Positions 49,960 to 62,000 of a stretch of 64,000 nucleotides of DNA are shown here, piece by piece; position 1 is the stretch's first letter, and each line of letters opens with the position of its first letter. Position numbers and translations under genes: made by a program. The notes beneath the pieces are model-generated. The model saw nothing but the letters and a program-made list of their open reading frames with translations. It ran no database searches and was not told the origin of the DNA. The DNA is from Panopea generosa (Eukaryota > Mollusca > Bivalvia > Adapedonta > Hiatellidae): assembly GCA_029582155.1 (NCBI GenBank), contig CM055896.1:29834373-29898372 (forward strand), given 5' to 3'.

Positions 49960-51196
49960 CTTAAATAAATGTATATTATTCATTAATTTGAAATTTTAAA
50001 TTCACTAAAATAATTTCGAACGTTTTGTTTGTGTGTAATCTTTGAAAAAGTATTTGAGATATTATTGATGTCTTGTTACTTGTATTTAGACAGTTTATGG
50101 TAAAACATTAATCCATATATTTAATTGAAATATATAATACATATATATGTATATATATCTTATTAATTAAGTCAGTTCGTCGTCCGAATAATATTTTTTT
50201 TTTTCATCTAATTACCGATTCCGTTATATGTGAACTTGGTGCTGGATATCAAATACAATTTAGTAAATTCAATTATATTCATAATAATGTTTTTTTTTAT
50301 ATAATATTATCCTGAAATATTGGCATTTAGTGAAACATCAGGCTTGTTTCTTTTTTCTTTCGGATGTTGCTTCAATAAAATGTGTATTAATAAAATATTG
50401 TCTATTCAGTAATGCACGATATTGAACAATCTGGTAAATGATTCATTACTTTACAAAATAGTTCAACTCTTTATTTTGTGATTGATCTTTAAAATTGTTA
50501 TGAATCCATGATTGATGGCATGTTCCTTTTATAAACTCATAAGTAATTTATGGTAAAATAGTGATCGCGTTAGCAAATTAGCAAATATATAAATTTTGGA
50601 TCTCTTGTCCTTTCTGAGACCAAAAATTATTACTTAATTCATCTAATTACCCAATCGTTCAACAGTGATCTTAGTGCTGGATATCAAGGGTAATTTAGTA
50701 AATTGATTTATTATGATGTTACTGTTTGTTATAATATTAATTTAAAATTGTAGCCTGGTTAAAAAATTGTTTAACCGGAAAATCACACAACTTGTTCTAT
50801 ACCAGACACAGGCTGCAACAGCAATTCACTTATTTCCTGTCTAATTACAATATAAGAAAGAACAAAAGAATTAACAAAAAAAAAAAAGATCAATATCAAA
50901 TATAAACAAAGGATGGTTAATCCCGAAGAATACTTCACACAATGAACATTCATACACGTTTTCAATTGTATAAGAGCTAAAATCGAAATTATCAATCGAT
51001 TTTTATATTAAGCTCGTTAGTAACTAGTACCTGTACAATTAATCGCAGTTGAACTATTCGAATTAAATATTGAACAAAAAAAAGTTTAAATATGTTTGAT
51101 ATGAACAGTTACTATTTACATAGTGATGGCTGAAACTTTGTAATGCATATTCAAACTGAAGATCTGTGTATATGAAAACATATTCTACTGTTTTAC
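49960..51196. other. Intron of gene B lacking the LINE
   Basis: Diverged copy of the gene A intron 27497-30596. At 50800-50945 it passes directly from sequence like 28290-28370 to sequence like 30315-30390, so the roughly 1.9 kb LINE-bearing piece of gene A is not present. Confidence 0.65.
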
Positions 51197-51308
51197 CTCA
51201 AATGTTGACGTCTGCGTCTGAAAACAAACACAACCACAAGGACAACAACTACAACAACAATTGCAGCAGATACCCCACCGATAAGTGCGGCTGTGGGAGA
51301 CGGCTCAC
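51197..51308 (-). CDS. Gene B transmembrane exon
   Basis: 112-base exon: GEPSPTAALIGGVSA, a valine-rich helix (AIVVVVVVLVVVFVF) and RRRRQHL, then GTAAAA. Type I single-pass anchor with basic stop-transfer; one codon longer than in gene A. The overlapping plus-strand frame 51166-51360 is a shadow. Confidence 0.83.
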
Positions 51309-51525
51309 CTGGGAGAGATACAAAATATATCAATATTATGATTTATTTAAAGTTTTTTAGGTCAGTCCTGTACTGAAACCAACTGACAAAAATAAACAAC
51401 ACATTATACCTATACAGTTTAGTTCGTGTATTTGTACACGTTTGCTATAATGTACCTTGTTATACTATGCTTAAATGGCTGTAAATTATTATATAGCAGT
51501 TACATTTTAATGTAAATATGTGTAC

Positions 51526-51666
51526 CTTCAATACAGCCATATCCAACAAATCCTTCGGCACACCCAAGAATACAGGTTCCGGTTACCTTTTCACAATTTG
51601 CAATTCCTCCCTTACAATTTCCACATGTTCCTAAGCAACTGATACCGTAACTACCGTCAGAACATT
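51526..51666 (-). CDS. Gene B membrane-proximal EGF exon
   Basis: 141-base phase-1 exon: ECSDGSYGISCLGTCGNC, KGGIANCEKVTGTCILGCAE and GFVGYGCIEG. All eight cysteines of the module are present, in contrast to the gene A counterpart. Acceptor tttag and donor GTAC. Confidence 0.87.
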
Positions 51667-52189
51667 CTAAAAAGTAGAATTTAAAATTCAAATGTTTCAA
51701 TGCACATAATGTTGTGAACATTGAGTATAAATGTATACACAAAGGTTCACAATATAAACGAAGTTTATTTGGATTATCATTTTTATTTGAATAAACTAAA
51801 ATCTCTATAAAAATCAAAAAAATGTTAGTTTTAAAATGAATACAAACCGTATCATTATCGTTATCAAATTACGAGTGAGTTAGTATTTCAATTCCGCCGA
51901 AACATGATAACTTAAAGATAGTTTAATCAGGGTATACTAGATAAGATGAATGAGATATAACGTCATTTACAACACTTGGTCGGTTATACAAAGCATACCA
52001 AAAATTAATTAAAGTGAAACACTGTCCTAACTTGGTTTATTTTTACTGAGCTGTATTCGAATCTCATGACTTTAAACGATAAAAGATAAGTGGTCATTAG
52101 CCGAGAGCGCCTAAAACCATTTTGTCACGGGAGATTCGTACGTAAGATGAAGATAGGGGATGTGTTGCAGAAATCATAAGCTTACATAC

Positions 52190-52327
52190 CATCAGTACAG
52201 TGTGGTACATATTTGTACCCAGGTTGACATCCACCATCACAAATACCAAAAACTCCGTCACACGTGCCTGTCAAACAGTGACCACATACACTGCTGCAGT
52301 TGTCACCCCATCTTCCATTACTGCATG
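52190..52327 (-). CDS. Gene B EGF exon
   Basis: 138-base phase-1 exon: ACSNGRWGDNCSSVCGHC, LTGTCDGVFGICDGGCQPG and YKYVPHCTDG. Intact frame, cysteines and splice sites. Close to 31835-31972 and 32367-32503. Confidence 0.87.
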
Positions 52328-52917
52328 CTGAAAATGCATTATTTTACTATATATAAAATTATATATAAAGTTACTTTCTGCGAATGCGAAATAAATGTTC
52401 ATATGTTCAACCGCGCCATTCTCCGGTCATAGTAACCTATGAAAACGCTTGATGAAACTCTACCAAACTGTCAAGAGCAAACATACGCCATAAAACATGG
52501 TGCTCGATAGGACTACTGGGCTATCAAGTTATCGAAAATATATTCTTTCCATACTACTTTCAACACATCGCACGGACAATATCGGTTTTCAAAGGCCTCG
52601 ATGAATTTAGATTACAACTGTTTTAAAAACATGGATATAGCATTGGTATTATTTATACAATACATGTAAGGTAACAAGGATTCTATATTGTATGCTAATT
52701 TATTATCATTCTTAATTTAAATGGTTTGTATATGTAAACACAGAGTTGTCTTAAATCAGATTGTTTGCACATTCTAATAGAAGTGTGAATTTAAACTAGC
52801 CTGTGTATTCCTAGTTTAAATATGCTGTTTCTATTAATTTGATACCTCTTTGTTTCCAATAGTCCCTCCTATCATATATTATAAGCACTTCGTTGATGTT
52901 AAGGAGGAATATACCTT
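52328..52917. other. Intron of gene B, nothing seen
   Basis: AT-rich, no coding signal. Confidence 0.5.
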
Positions 52918-53900
52918 TTAAATTATTTTCGAAATCAAGGGAATATTTGGTATGTAATGAAACTAGAAGTAATTTCCAATTTGAATATGCTTTTTTTCTG
53001 CGGTAAATATAACACTTCTTTACCTATGACGTCGTAAACACGGCCATGTTTGGTCTTTTTGACGTCCCGATTTATAGCAGCAAATTCGCGTATTTGTCGA
53101 CCTCAGTCAAGTTATACCGAATGTACAGAATCGAAACACATATCACCATGATCACATTCGACGGATATATGAATTTACAGATGCAAACATTACGACGAAT
53201 GCAACATTTTGAAAATACTAGCGAAAAACGGAAATTATTATTTTCTCGATTTTTTCGAAAAAACTGCTTCAAATCAAATTTACCAAAAAACAAACCGAGC
53301 GATTTTGGAATAATTTTTATTTGATTTCTAACAATATGCTTCACAGTGATTGTGAGATTTTAAGAACAATTGACAAACTACATTTTTTTAATTTTTAATT
53401 ATTTAACCCCACCCTACGTCTAAAAAGACGTCAACATATTACATAATTCTACACGTTTTCCATAAGATTTTCGGCAGTTGATTAAGGTTAAATTATTTTC
53501 TAAATCAGTGGTTCAATTAATATATTATGAAACTAAAAGTAATTTCCAATGTGAATATGTATTTTTTGCAGCAGTCAATAAAATATATATTTATATGTGA
53601 CGTCGTAAACATGGCCATGTTCAGCTTTTTTGACGTCCCAATGTATAGCAGCAAAATCGTGTATTTTTTCGACCTCAGCTGAGTTATTCCTAATACACAG
53701 AATAGAAGCATATATCACCATGTACACATTTGACAGATGTATGCATTTACAGATGCAAAAATTACGACGAACGCCACATTTTGAAAAAAAAAATAGCGAA
53801 AAACGGAAACTATTTTTTCTCTCGATTTTTTCGTAAAAACGGCTTCAAATCAAAATTACCATGTTTTCATACTATATATTGTACAATAATTGTGAGATTT
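52918..53900. repeat. Tandem duplication, about 571-bp period, two copies
   Basis: The stretch around 52985-53290 (tatgacgtcgtaaacacggc, gacgtcccgatttatagcag, acagatgcaaacattacgac, ttttctcgattttttcg) recurs at 53560-53860 with many substitutions. Each copy holds two TGACGTC sites matching the cAMP-response-element core. It lies in a gene B intron. Open frames through each copy differ, so coding is unlikely. Confidence 0.8.
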
Positions 53901-54694
53901 TTAGAAAAATTGACAAACTAGATTTTTTTTTATTATTCAATTATTTAACCCTACCTTACGTCAAAAAACGCTTTAAACCAAACGTCAACGTCGGTATAGC
54001 GCATGAGATATACGTTTTGTGATAATTAAACAAGTTTGTTCTTATCATTTTATTAGTATTTTGTGCACACTAGTTATATATACTTCTGCTGTTTAGTGGC
54101 AACTAATTTGTCTATAGCATTTATGATACAACTTATTGTATTAAAAAATAATGACTCTGAAATATGTATTTGTTTATCAAATTTACAGGTATTCCTGTAC
54201 TTCCATATATTCTATTTCAATTCAAATACAATAGTGTTTAATAAATTACATTTATTTGGAACATTGTAATAACCAAGTACAATGTCGGCAATTTAATAAG
54301 TCGATTACTTTATCTAAAACCAATTAATATATTTAAAACCAAGAAAAAAAAACAAACAACAACATTGCCGCTATAAATTACATATTGAGAATTGACAAAC
54401 AATTTTTGATTTGTTGAATATTGCAATCCTTAAAAACATCATCTCTTGAAATAAAGCTTAACTCTTCTGTTTCGTTTCGTGAAGGTTGCTTTACACACGA
54501 GAGGCATGTGCATACAGTTATATTTGACGATTGCAGTAGAAGACTTTGAACACTGCTTCAACCATTAATAGGGAGTTTCAAATACTGCTCGGTGCTATCA
54601 ATATGCAGATCACCATGTAATTGCACTAATTGCTCGTTCCTATGATACATTCTTTGATTTGTGTTTAACGTGTTTGAATTCATTAAATACGTAC
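53901..54694. other. Intron of gene B, nothing seen
   Basis: AT-rich, no coding signal. Confidence 0.5.
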
Positions 54695-54832
54695 TGTTTT
54701 TACATATGTTTCCATGCCATCCTGATGCACAACCATTGAGACATGAACCATTAGCCTTGTGACAAATGGTGCCGTTCTTACACTGTCCACATGTAGCAGT
54801 ACAATCTGAGCCAAAGGTTCCATCATCGCACT
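54695..54832 (-). CDS. Gene B EGF exon, most upstream one seen
   Basis: 138-base phase-1 exon: ECDDGTFGSDCTATCGQC, KNGTICHKANGSCLNGCA and SGWHGNICKN, between acceptor catag and donor GTACGT. Eight cysteines, intact. Upstream exons of gene B (signal peptide, lectin module) are not visible; the retroelement from 56.1 kb lies in that direction, so the rest may be beyond the window or lost. Confidence 0.85.
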
Positions 54833-56139
54833 CTATGAAAACAAATTGCTCAATGCACATACTACAGAAAAGACACATAAACATTATTCAGTATACATAG
54901 TTAGTATTTAAATGCTATATGTAAATGAATAGTTTCAATGTTGACTCATACAGTAATTGTAGCTACTAAAGTGTACCCCAAATCATTATCTCATTGCCAG
55001 ACATTCTAGTCAATGTAAAATATCTAATAATGGTCAGATTGGTATGAAGAATGTGAATGAAATAAGTATTAGATAGATGCATGGCAGAAAATATTTGCAA
55101 ATATGACATTAGATTTATGAACCAAACATTCATGAAGCAAGTACATGGCTTAAATGGTTATATATATGACTACTGTATGTTTGGTATACTAAAAACACAT
55201 ATAAACGTTATGTTTGCCTTTTCAAGGAATGTGTTAGGGGATTGGAATTACCTAAACAGTTATGTTTACCAATATTTAGTCGTACATTTTGTAACTAGTT
55301 TTATCTCCTACACGGATAAGACTAAATGGAAATGAAGGCTTTGATTCGATGGCCATATACTAAACGCCAACATTAATATTCAAGTAGTTATATTTCATAA
55401 TAGTAAACTTATTTGAGAGACTCGTTAAAAATAGTATTTGATGCCAAACAAAAATGAAATTCGAAAGTAAAATTAAAAAGTTGTTCAAAACAACATGAAC
55501 TGTAGTTCTTTGCAAAAGTGATTAGATGAAATTAAAACAATATGGTCTTCGATTGTTTATTATAATCAACCATTTTACATGAACTACATATGTCAGATGC
55601 AATAAGTAGACCCCATTGACACTATAGAAGGAATTACAATGAACATTATATAGAAATTTAAAGTATGATAATATGATCACATTAGTGTGTTCAGACACAT
55701 AAGTGTGTTCAGGTATATTTAAAAAAGAAACATATTAGACAAATGGATATTTTAAGGTGCATACATCACACGTGCTGATCAGATTATTTTAAAAAGGATA
55801 ATTATTGTAAATATTTGTGTTTGTGTTGTTAAACAGCAATCCATGTGGGTAATTAAATTTCATTGCGTGCAATACATACTAACTAGGTATCGCAAGACTG
55901 AGATGTATCACGTGATCATTCGTCAGCCATGTTGGTATATTTGTTTACTACGCAGAAAAGATAGACATTCATTTTAAAGAATATTCATTAATATCGCTGT
56001 TGGTCTGCATTACCTGGTGTGCTGTTGTGTAAAGCGATAGCTAGTGTTTACACGGGAAGTATGCATTTAGCGATACCTCTTTTCTGCATATGTATTTCGA
56101 AGGTTATTTATGGTTTCCTTTGTTCTCGAGACCGAGTAA
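54833..56139. other. Non-coding between gene B and the retroelement
   Basis: AT-rich, no coding signal on either strand. Base composition becomes less AT-rich from about 55.9 kb, where the element may begin. Confidence 0.45.
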
Positions 56140-56755
56140 ATGGCGGAACGCCAGCTGCGAATACAGATTGCTTTATTTGGACATAGCTTTGTTAAACTAC
56201 TGATGGATTTTATGAACATACGGAGCTCAATTTTGACTTGCATGAATCAAACGCCTCTGTTGTCATGTTTGGGTTTGGTGGATAACGGCTGACAAATGAT
56301 GAACATTATCGTATGCAATTTGACAGTCAGTTGGCGTCTTTGGACATTTTTGTGGTCGACTTGTGTTCCACTGATATGATTTGTTTGACCAGTATTACGA
56401 TCCAGCTGTTTTTGGGCGGGACTTTCAAGTATATGCCAACTTCTTACTGCATGGTTTAGAGGTCAAGTCAGTGGTAATCTGTCGGCCTCTTTCTACTTAT
56501 AACTTGCATGTTATGGCCAACCAGTTGCTGCCGTGTGAGACTGCTACAAATGACAGAAAATACTTCTGGAAGCATCGATCTGGGCTGTTAAACTCCTCTG
56601 CAGATATCTATGCAGCTGTTGGTGTCTACCTTTCCAACGGTATTGGCTATCCACGGTATTGGGCTATTGGCTATCCACGCTATTTTCATAACATTCCTGG
56701 CTGCATTTTACGCCAGTTAAAGAAGTATGTTTTTAATATTTGTATTACTGGTTGA
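56140..56755 (+). pseudogene. SGNH-hydrolase domain relic of retroelement
   Basis: Starts ATG at 56140 (MAERQLRIQIALFGHSFVK, with the block I GHS serine motif). It stops at a TGA, then continues in other frames with DIFVVDLCSTD (block with Asp/Asn) and, from 56381, DPAVFGRDFQVYANFLLHG, VKSVVICRPLS, YFWKHRSGLLNSS and GVYLSNGIGYPRYW. SGNH/GDSL-type domains of this wording occur in Ngaro/DIRS-like elements of marine invertebrates (family knowledge). The block V dyad expected as D-G-V-H reads V-G-V-Y, so catalytic Asp and His are lost, and at least two frame changes exist. A short duplication (GYPRYWAIGYPRY) is also present. Confidence 0.7.
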
Positions 56756-56919
56756 CAAGATATGATATTTGTATAATATCATTTCCATTTGAGTGATAAT
56801 GCATTCCATTTTCATCACTACCATGTTACTTTGGTAGCCACACTTTCTCAATATTTACTGTATTTATGGGCTGTGCATGTAATAGATTATACATAAATAA
56901 TTTTATATGTACCTAGCAA

Positions 56920-57110
56920 TGCCTGGTGAGAACATCCCTATCTACACCTTGGTAGAGGTGCGTGAAGTTTGGCGGCCTATGAAGGAGAATTAGCTCCACC
57001 TTGGTTAAGGTGATTTGTGTGACAGCCTTCGTATAAGCTGTCGTCAATTTGCATTATAAATTTATCTTGGTAGCATTTCTTTGGAAAAAAATATATCTGT
57101 ATGGTATAGG
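56920..57110 (+). repeat. Lone stem-loops ahead of the 89-bp array
   Basis: Three short inverted repeats like those of the array but outside the regular period: cacctTGGTAGaggtg (56947), cacctTGGTTaaggtg (about 56998) and cagccttcgtataagctg (about 57022). The loops differ from the array consensus while the stems pair. Confidence 0.6.
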
Positions 57111-60100
57111 TGAGTAGTTACACAATGATCTTGGTAACAATGCTTTTACATATTTATCACAACCTTAGTATAGGCGAGTGGTGCGGCAGCCTCGCTAAAG
57201 GGTGTCTATTACATGGGTACATGTAGCAACACTTTTAGATATTTATCACCATCTTGGTATAGGTGGGTGGTGTGGCAGCCTCGGTAAAGGCTGCACATTA
57301 CATCTATACATGTAGCAACACTTTTAGATATTTTTCACCACTTTGGTATAGGTGAGTGGTGTGGCAGCCTCGGTAAAGGCTGTCCATTACATTGGTGCAT
57401 GTAGCAACACTTTTAGATATTTATCACCACCTTGGTATAGGTGTGTGGTGTGGCAGCCTCGGTATAGGATGTCCATTACATGGGTACATGTAGCAATACT
57501 TAGATAATTATCACCCCTTGGTATAGGTGGGTTTTACATAAATATCACCACCTTGGTATAGGTGGGTGGTGTGGCAGCCTCGGTAAAGGCTGCACATTAC
57601 ATCTATACATGTAGCAACACTTTTAGATATTTTTCACCACTTTGGTATAGGTGAGTGGTGTGGCAGCCTCGGTAAAGGCTGTCCATTACATTGGTGAATG
57701 TAGCAACACTTTTAGATATTTATCACCACGTTGGTATAGGTGTGTGGTGTGGCAGCCTCGGTATAGGATGTCCATTACATGGGTACATGTAGCAATACTT
57801 AGATAATTATCACCCCTTGGTATAGGTGGGTTTTACATAAATATCACCACCTTGGTATAGGTGGGTGGTGTGGCAGCCTCGGTAAAGGCTGTCTGTTACA
57901 TGGGTACATGTAGCAACACTTTTAGATATTTATGACCACCTTGGTATAGGTGAGTGGTGTGGCAGCCTCGGTAAAGGATGTCCGTTACATGGGTACATGT
58001 AGCAACACTTTTAGATATTTATCACCACCTCGGTATAGGTGAGTGGTGTGGCAGCCTCGGTAAAGACTGTCTGCTACATTGGTACATGTAGCAACACTTT
58101 TAGATATTTATCACCACCTCGGTATAGATGATTGGTGTGGCAGCCTCGGTATAGGCTGTCCGTTACATTGGTACATGTAGCAACACTTTTAGATATTTAT
58201 CACCACCTCGGTATTGGTGAGTGGTGTGGCAGCCTCGGTATAGGCTGTCCGTTACATTGGTACATGTAGCAACACTTTTAGATATTTATCACCACCTCGG
58301 TATAGGTGAGTGGTATGGCAGCCTCGGTAAAGGCTGTCCGTTACATTGGTACATGTAGCAACACTTTTAGATATTTATCACCACCTCGGTATAGGTGAGT
58401 GGTGTGGCAGCCTCGGTAAAGGCTGTCCGTTACATTGGTACATGTAGCAACACTTTTAGATATTTATCACCACCTCGGTAGAGGTGATTGGTGTGGCAGC
58501 CTTGGAAAAGGCTGTTCGTTACATTGGTACATGTAGCAACACTTTTAGATATTTATCACCACCTTGGTATAGGTGAGTGGTGTGGCAGCCTCGGTATAGG
58601 CTGTCCGTTACATTGGTACATGTAGCAACACTTTTAGATATTTATCACCATCTCGGTAGAGGTGAGTGGTGTGGCAGCCTTGGAAAAGGCTGTCCGTTAC
58701 ATTGGTACATGAAGCAACACTTTTAGATATTTATCACCAACTCGGTATAGGTGAGTGGTGTGGCAGCCTCGGTATAGGCTGTCCGTTACATTGGTACATG
58801 TAGCAACACTTTTAGATATTTATCACCCCCTCGGTATAGGTGAGTGGTGTGGCAGCCTCGGTAAAGGCTGTCCGTTACATTGGTACATGTAGCAACACTT
58901 TTAGATATTTATCACCACCTGGGTAGAGGTGAGTGGTGTGGCAGCCTTGGAAAAGGCTGTCCGTTACATTGGTACATGTAGCAACACTTTTAGATATTTA
59001 TCACCACCTCGGTATAGGTGAGTGGTGTGACAGCCTCGGTATAGGCTGTCCGTTACATTGGTACATGTAGCAACACTTTTAAATATTTATCACCACCTCG
59101 GTATTGGTGAGTGGTGTGGCAGCCTCGGTATAGGCTGTCTGTTACATTGGTACATATAGCAACACTTTTAGATGTTAATCACCACCTCGGTATAGGTGAG
59201 TGGTGTGGCAGCCTCGGTAAAGGCTGTCCGTTACATTGGTACATGTAGCAACACTTTCAGATATTTATCACCACCTCGGTATAGGTGAGTGGTGTGGAAG
59301 CCTCGATAAAGGCTGTCCGTTACATTGGTACATTTAGCAACACTTTTAGATATTTATCACTTCCTCGGTATAGGTGAGTGGTGTTGCAGCCTCGGTAAAG
59401 ATGTCCGTTACATGGGAACATGTAGCAACACTTTAAGCTATTTATCACCACCTCGGTATAGGTGAGGGTGTGGCAGCCTCGGTAAAGGCTGTCCGTTACA
59501 TTGGTACATGTAGCAACACTTTTAGATATTTATCACCACCTGGGTAGAGGTGAGTGGTGTGGCAGCCTCGGAAAAGGCTGTCCTTTACATTGGTACATGT
59601 AGCAACACTTTTAGATATTTATCACCTCCTCGGTATAGGTGAGTGGTGTGGCAGCCTCGGTATAGGCTGTCCGTTACATTGGTACATGTAGCAACACTTT
59701 TAGATGTTTATCACCTTCTCGGTATTGGTGAGTGGTGTGGCAGCCTCGGTAAAGTCTGTCCGTTACATTGGTACATGTAGCAACACTTTTAGATATTTAT
59801 CACCACCTCGGTATAGGTGAGTAATGTGTGGCAGCCTCGGTAAAGGCTGTCCGTTACATTGGTTCATTTAGCAACACTTTTAGATATTTATCACTACCTC
59901 GGTATAGGTGAGTGGTGTGGCAGCCTCGGTATAGGCTGTCCATTACATTGGTACATGTAGCAACAGTTTTAGATATTTATCACCACCTTGGTAAAGGTGA
60001 GTGTTGTGTCGGCCTCGGTATATGCCGGCATCGGTATAGTCTGTCACTTTCATAATTACACACTTTTAAATATTTATCACCACTTTGGTAGACCTGAGTT

Positions 60101-60950
60101 GTGTGGCAGCCTCGGTATAGGCTGTCCATTACATTGGTACATGTAGCAACACTTTTAGATATTTATCACCCCCTCGGTATAGGTGAGTGGTGTGGCAGTC
60201 TCGGTAAAGGCTGTCCATTACATGGGTACATGTAGCAACAGTTTTAGATATTTATCACCACCTTGGTATAGGTGAGTGGTGTGTCGGCTTCGGTATATGC
60301 CGGCCTCGGTATAGTCTGTCAATTTCATAATAACACACTTTTAAATATTTATCACCACTTTGGTAGACCTGAGTGGTGTGGCAGCCTCGGTAAAGGCTGT
60401 CCATTAAAATGGGAAGCAACACTTTTAAATATTTGTCATCACCTTGGTATAGGTGAGTGGTGTGCCGGTCTTGAGATAGACTGTCAATTACAAAATAGCA
60501 CACTTTTAAATATTCATCACCACCTTGGTATAGATAATGGCGTGGCAGCCTCGGTAAAGGCTGTTCATTACATGGGTAGCAACACTTAAATATTTATCAC
60601 AACCTTGGTATAGGTGTGTGGCGTGGCAGCCTCGATTAAGGCTGTACATTACATGGGTAGCAACACTTTTAAATATTTATTATCATCTTGGTATAGGTGA
60701 TTGGCGTGGTAGCCTCGGTAAAGGCTGTTCATTACATGGTTAGCAACACTTAAATATTTATCACCACCTTCGTATAGGTGAGTGGCGTGGCAGCCTCTGT
60801 TAAGGCTGTACATTACATGGTAGCAACACTTTTAAATATTTATTATCACCTTGGTATAGGTGAGTGGTGTGCCAGCCTCGGTATAGACTTTCAATTACAT
60901 AATAGCACACTCTTAAACATTTGTCACCACTTTCGTATAGGTGATACTTA
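57111..60950 (+). repeat. 89-bp tandem array, about 43 units, two stem-loops per unit
   Basis: The period is 89 bp (tacatgtagc at 58261, then 58350, and so on). Each unit holds stem-loop 1 (CACCACCT, loop cggtat, AGGT, bulge gagt, GGTG), stem-loop 2 (CAGCCT, loop cggtaa, AGGCTG), a near-palindrome around acattggtacatgt and a spacer agcaacacttttagatattt. Central units (58.0-59.9 kb) are nearly identical; units at both ends are more diverged, and those after about 60.3 kb often lose the palindrome. The array sits between the SGNH relic and the gag-like ORF of the retroelement. Frames through it (for example 60272-60589) are artefacts. Confidence 0.95.
57251..57850 (+). repeat. 299-bp higher-order repeat within the array
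   Basis: A block holding three units plus a shortened one (ending gtgggttttacataaatat) is duplicated: ctgcacatta at 57291 and 57590. Nearly identical copies point to a recent local amplification. Confidence 0.85.
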
Positions 60951-61337
60951 TAAATCATTACATCCACATTGGTAGATGTGGTTGCTGCATCCAGCCTCGG
61001 TATTGGCCTGATATGGGATATCAGTGGTGTACTCCATTGTGTTATATGTGTGCATCTCTTACCACCCTATGAATAGCTGTCTCATTTGTTTCTGCCATTG
61101 TGTGTGATGAAAATTTCGCAATACACAAGGTTATGATGCTAGTTAAATATGTACCACCACCTTGGTACATATCTAGGTGGGTGTTTTTTGTTGCAGCTTC
61201 ATTGTAGGGTGATGGTGCTTATTGATGCATACTGTTATAATTTGTACAGGTTGCCATGTTTAGAGTATGCTGTTATTAATACTCTTTTAAAATTCACCTT
61301 GTCATGCATATAAGTTGTTATTGATAGTTTAATTTTA
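60951..61337 (+). repeat. Diverged stem-loops after the array
   Basis: Contains ccacatTGGTAGatgtgg (about 60963-60980), in which the stem bases differ from the array but still pair, and ccacctTGGTACATATCtaggtgg (about 61150). No coding signal before 61338. Confidence 0.6.
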
Positions 61338-61733
61338 ATGAGAGTGTTGTGTTGTTGCCGCTGTACTGATGGCGGACACCTGAAAACATGGCTGATAAGG
61401 CTTTGTCTAATTGACCATTCTATGTCACAGGTCGACATGTCCAAACGGCAGTCAGCGAAAGGCTCAGGAAGAAAATCAAAAAATGGGGAGGGCTGTATTG
61501 ACTTAATCATAGACGAGATCCTTCAGCAGATGCAGGAACGGTACCTAGTGTTGCCTGCCTCCGATGATATATCTCCCAGTCAATCTGTTGATGTTGCATC
61601 AGTAGGCAGTTCGGTTACGTCGGATACATTTCCACAGTCATCTGCCACGGTGATTTCTGTGGACACAGTCTCGGGTCCACTTTCGACTGCGATTCCTGGA
61701 TTCTCGGCAGGTCCTTCCACCAGTGTTGTTTAG
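61338..61733 (+). pseudogene. Gag-like ORF 5' fragment of YR retroelement
   Basis: A 131-codon frame. The likely start is the internal ATG at 61437 (MSKRQSAKGSGRKSKNGEG), giving a basic N-terminus, then an amphipathic stretch IDLIIDEILQQMQERY and a serine/threonine-rich tail. It lies directly upstream of the RT relic in the same orientation, the place of gag in DIRS/Ngaro elements. No zinc knuckle is seen and the frame closes early, so it is either only the first part or a decayed gag. Assignment by position. Confidence 0.45.
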
Positions 61734-62000
61734 GTGCTTATCTTCCGTGTCTTTACATGTGTCAGAAAAACTGAGTCAGCTATTTGTTCAGATTAGGTCA
61801 TTGACTTAGCAGCACTACTGCCAGGTCAGACAAGTGAGACAATGATGGTCCATGTCACTGAGGGCGGTGCCTTATGGCTACAACCAAAGACTAAATAAAA
61901 AATGCTGGATATTGTCTTCGATTCTTGTGTCGCAATCATGAACAGAACAAACTGTCTACTGTTCCTCAGGTACAGCCTCAACATCTTGTCTAACCTGACG
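61734..62000 (+). other. Decayed coding between gag-like ORF and RT
   Basis: Stops in all frames; no motif identified. Confidence 0.4.

Noticed and set aside
53046..53344. Overlapping plus and minus ORFs of about 90 codons
   Set aside because: They lie in the 571-bp repeat and the second repeat copy does not keep either frame.
57111..60950. CRISPR-like array
   Set aside because: The whole unit repeats without unique spacers, no cas-like genes are present and the DNA is animal.
60272..60975. Cysteine-containing ORFs of 65-105 codons
   Set aside because: They run through the 89-bp tandem units, and their text repeats with the DNA period.
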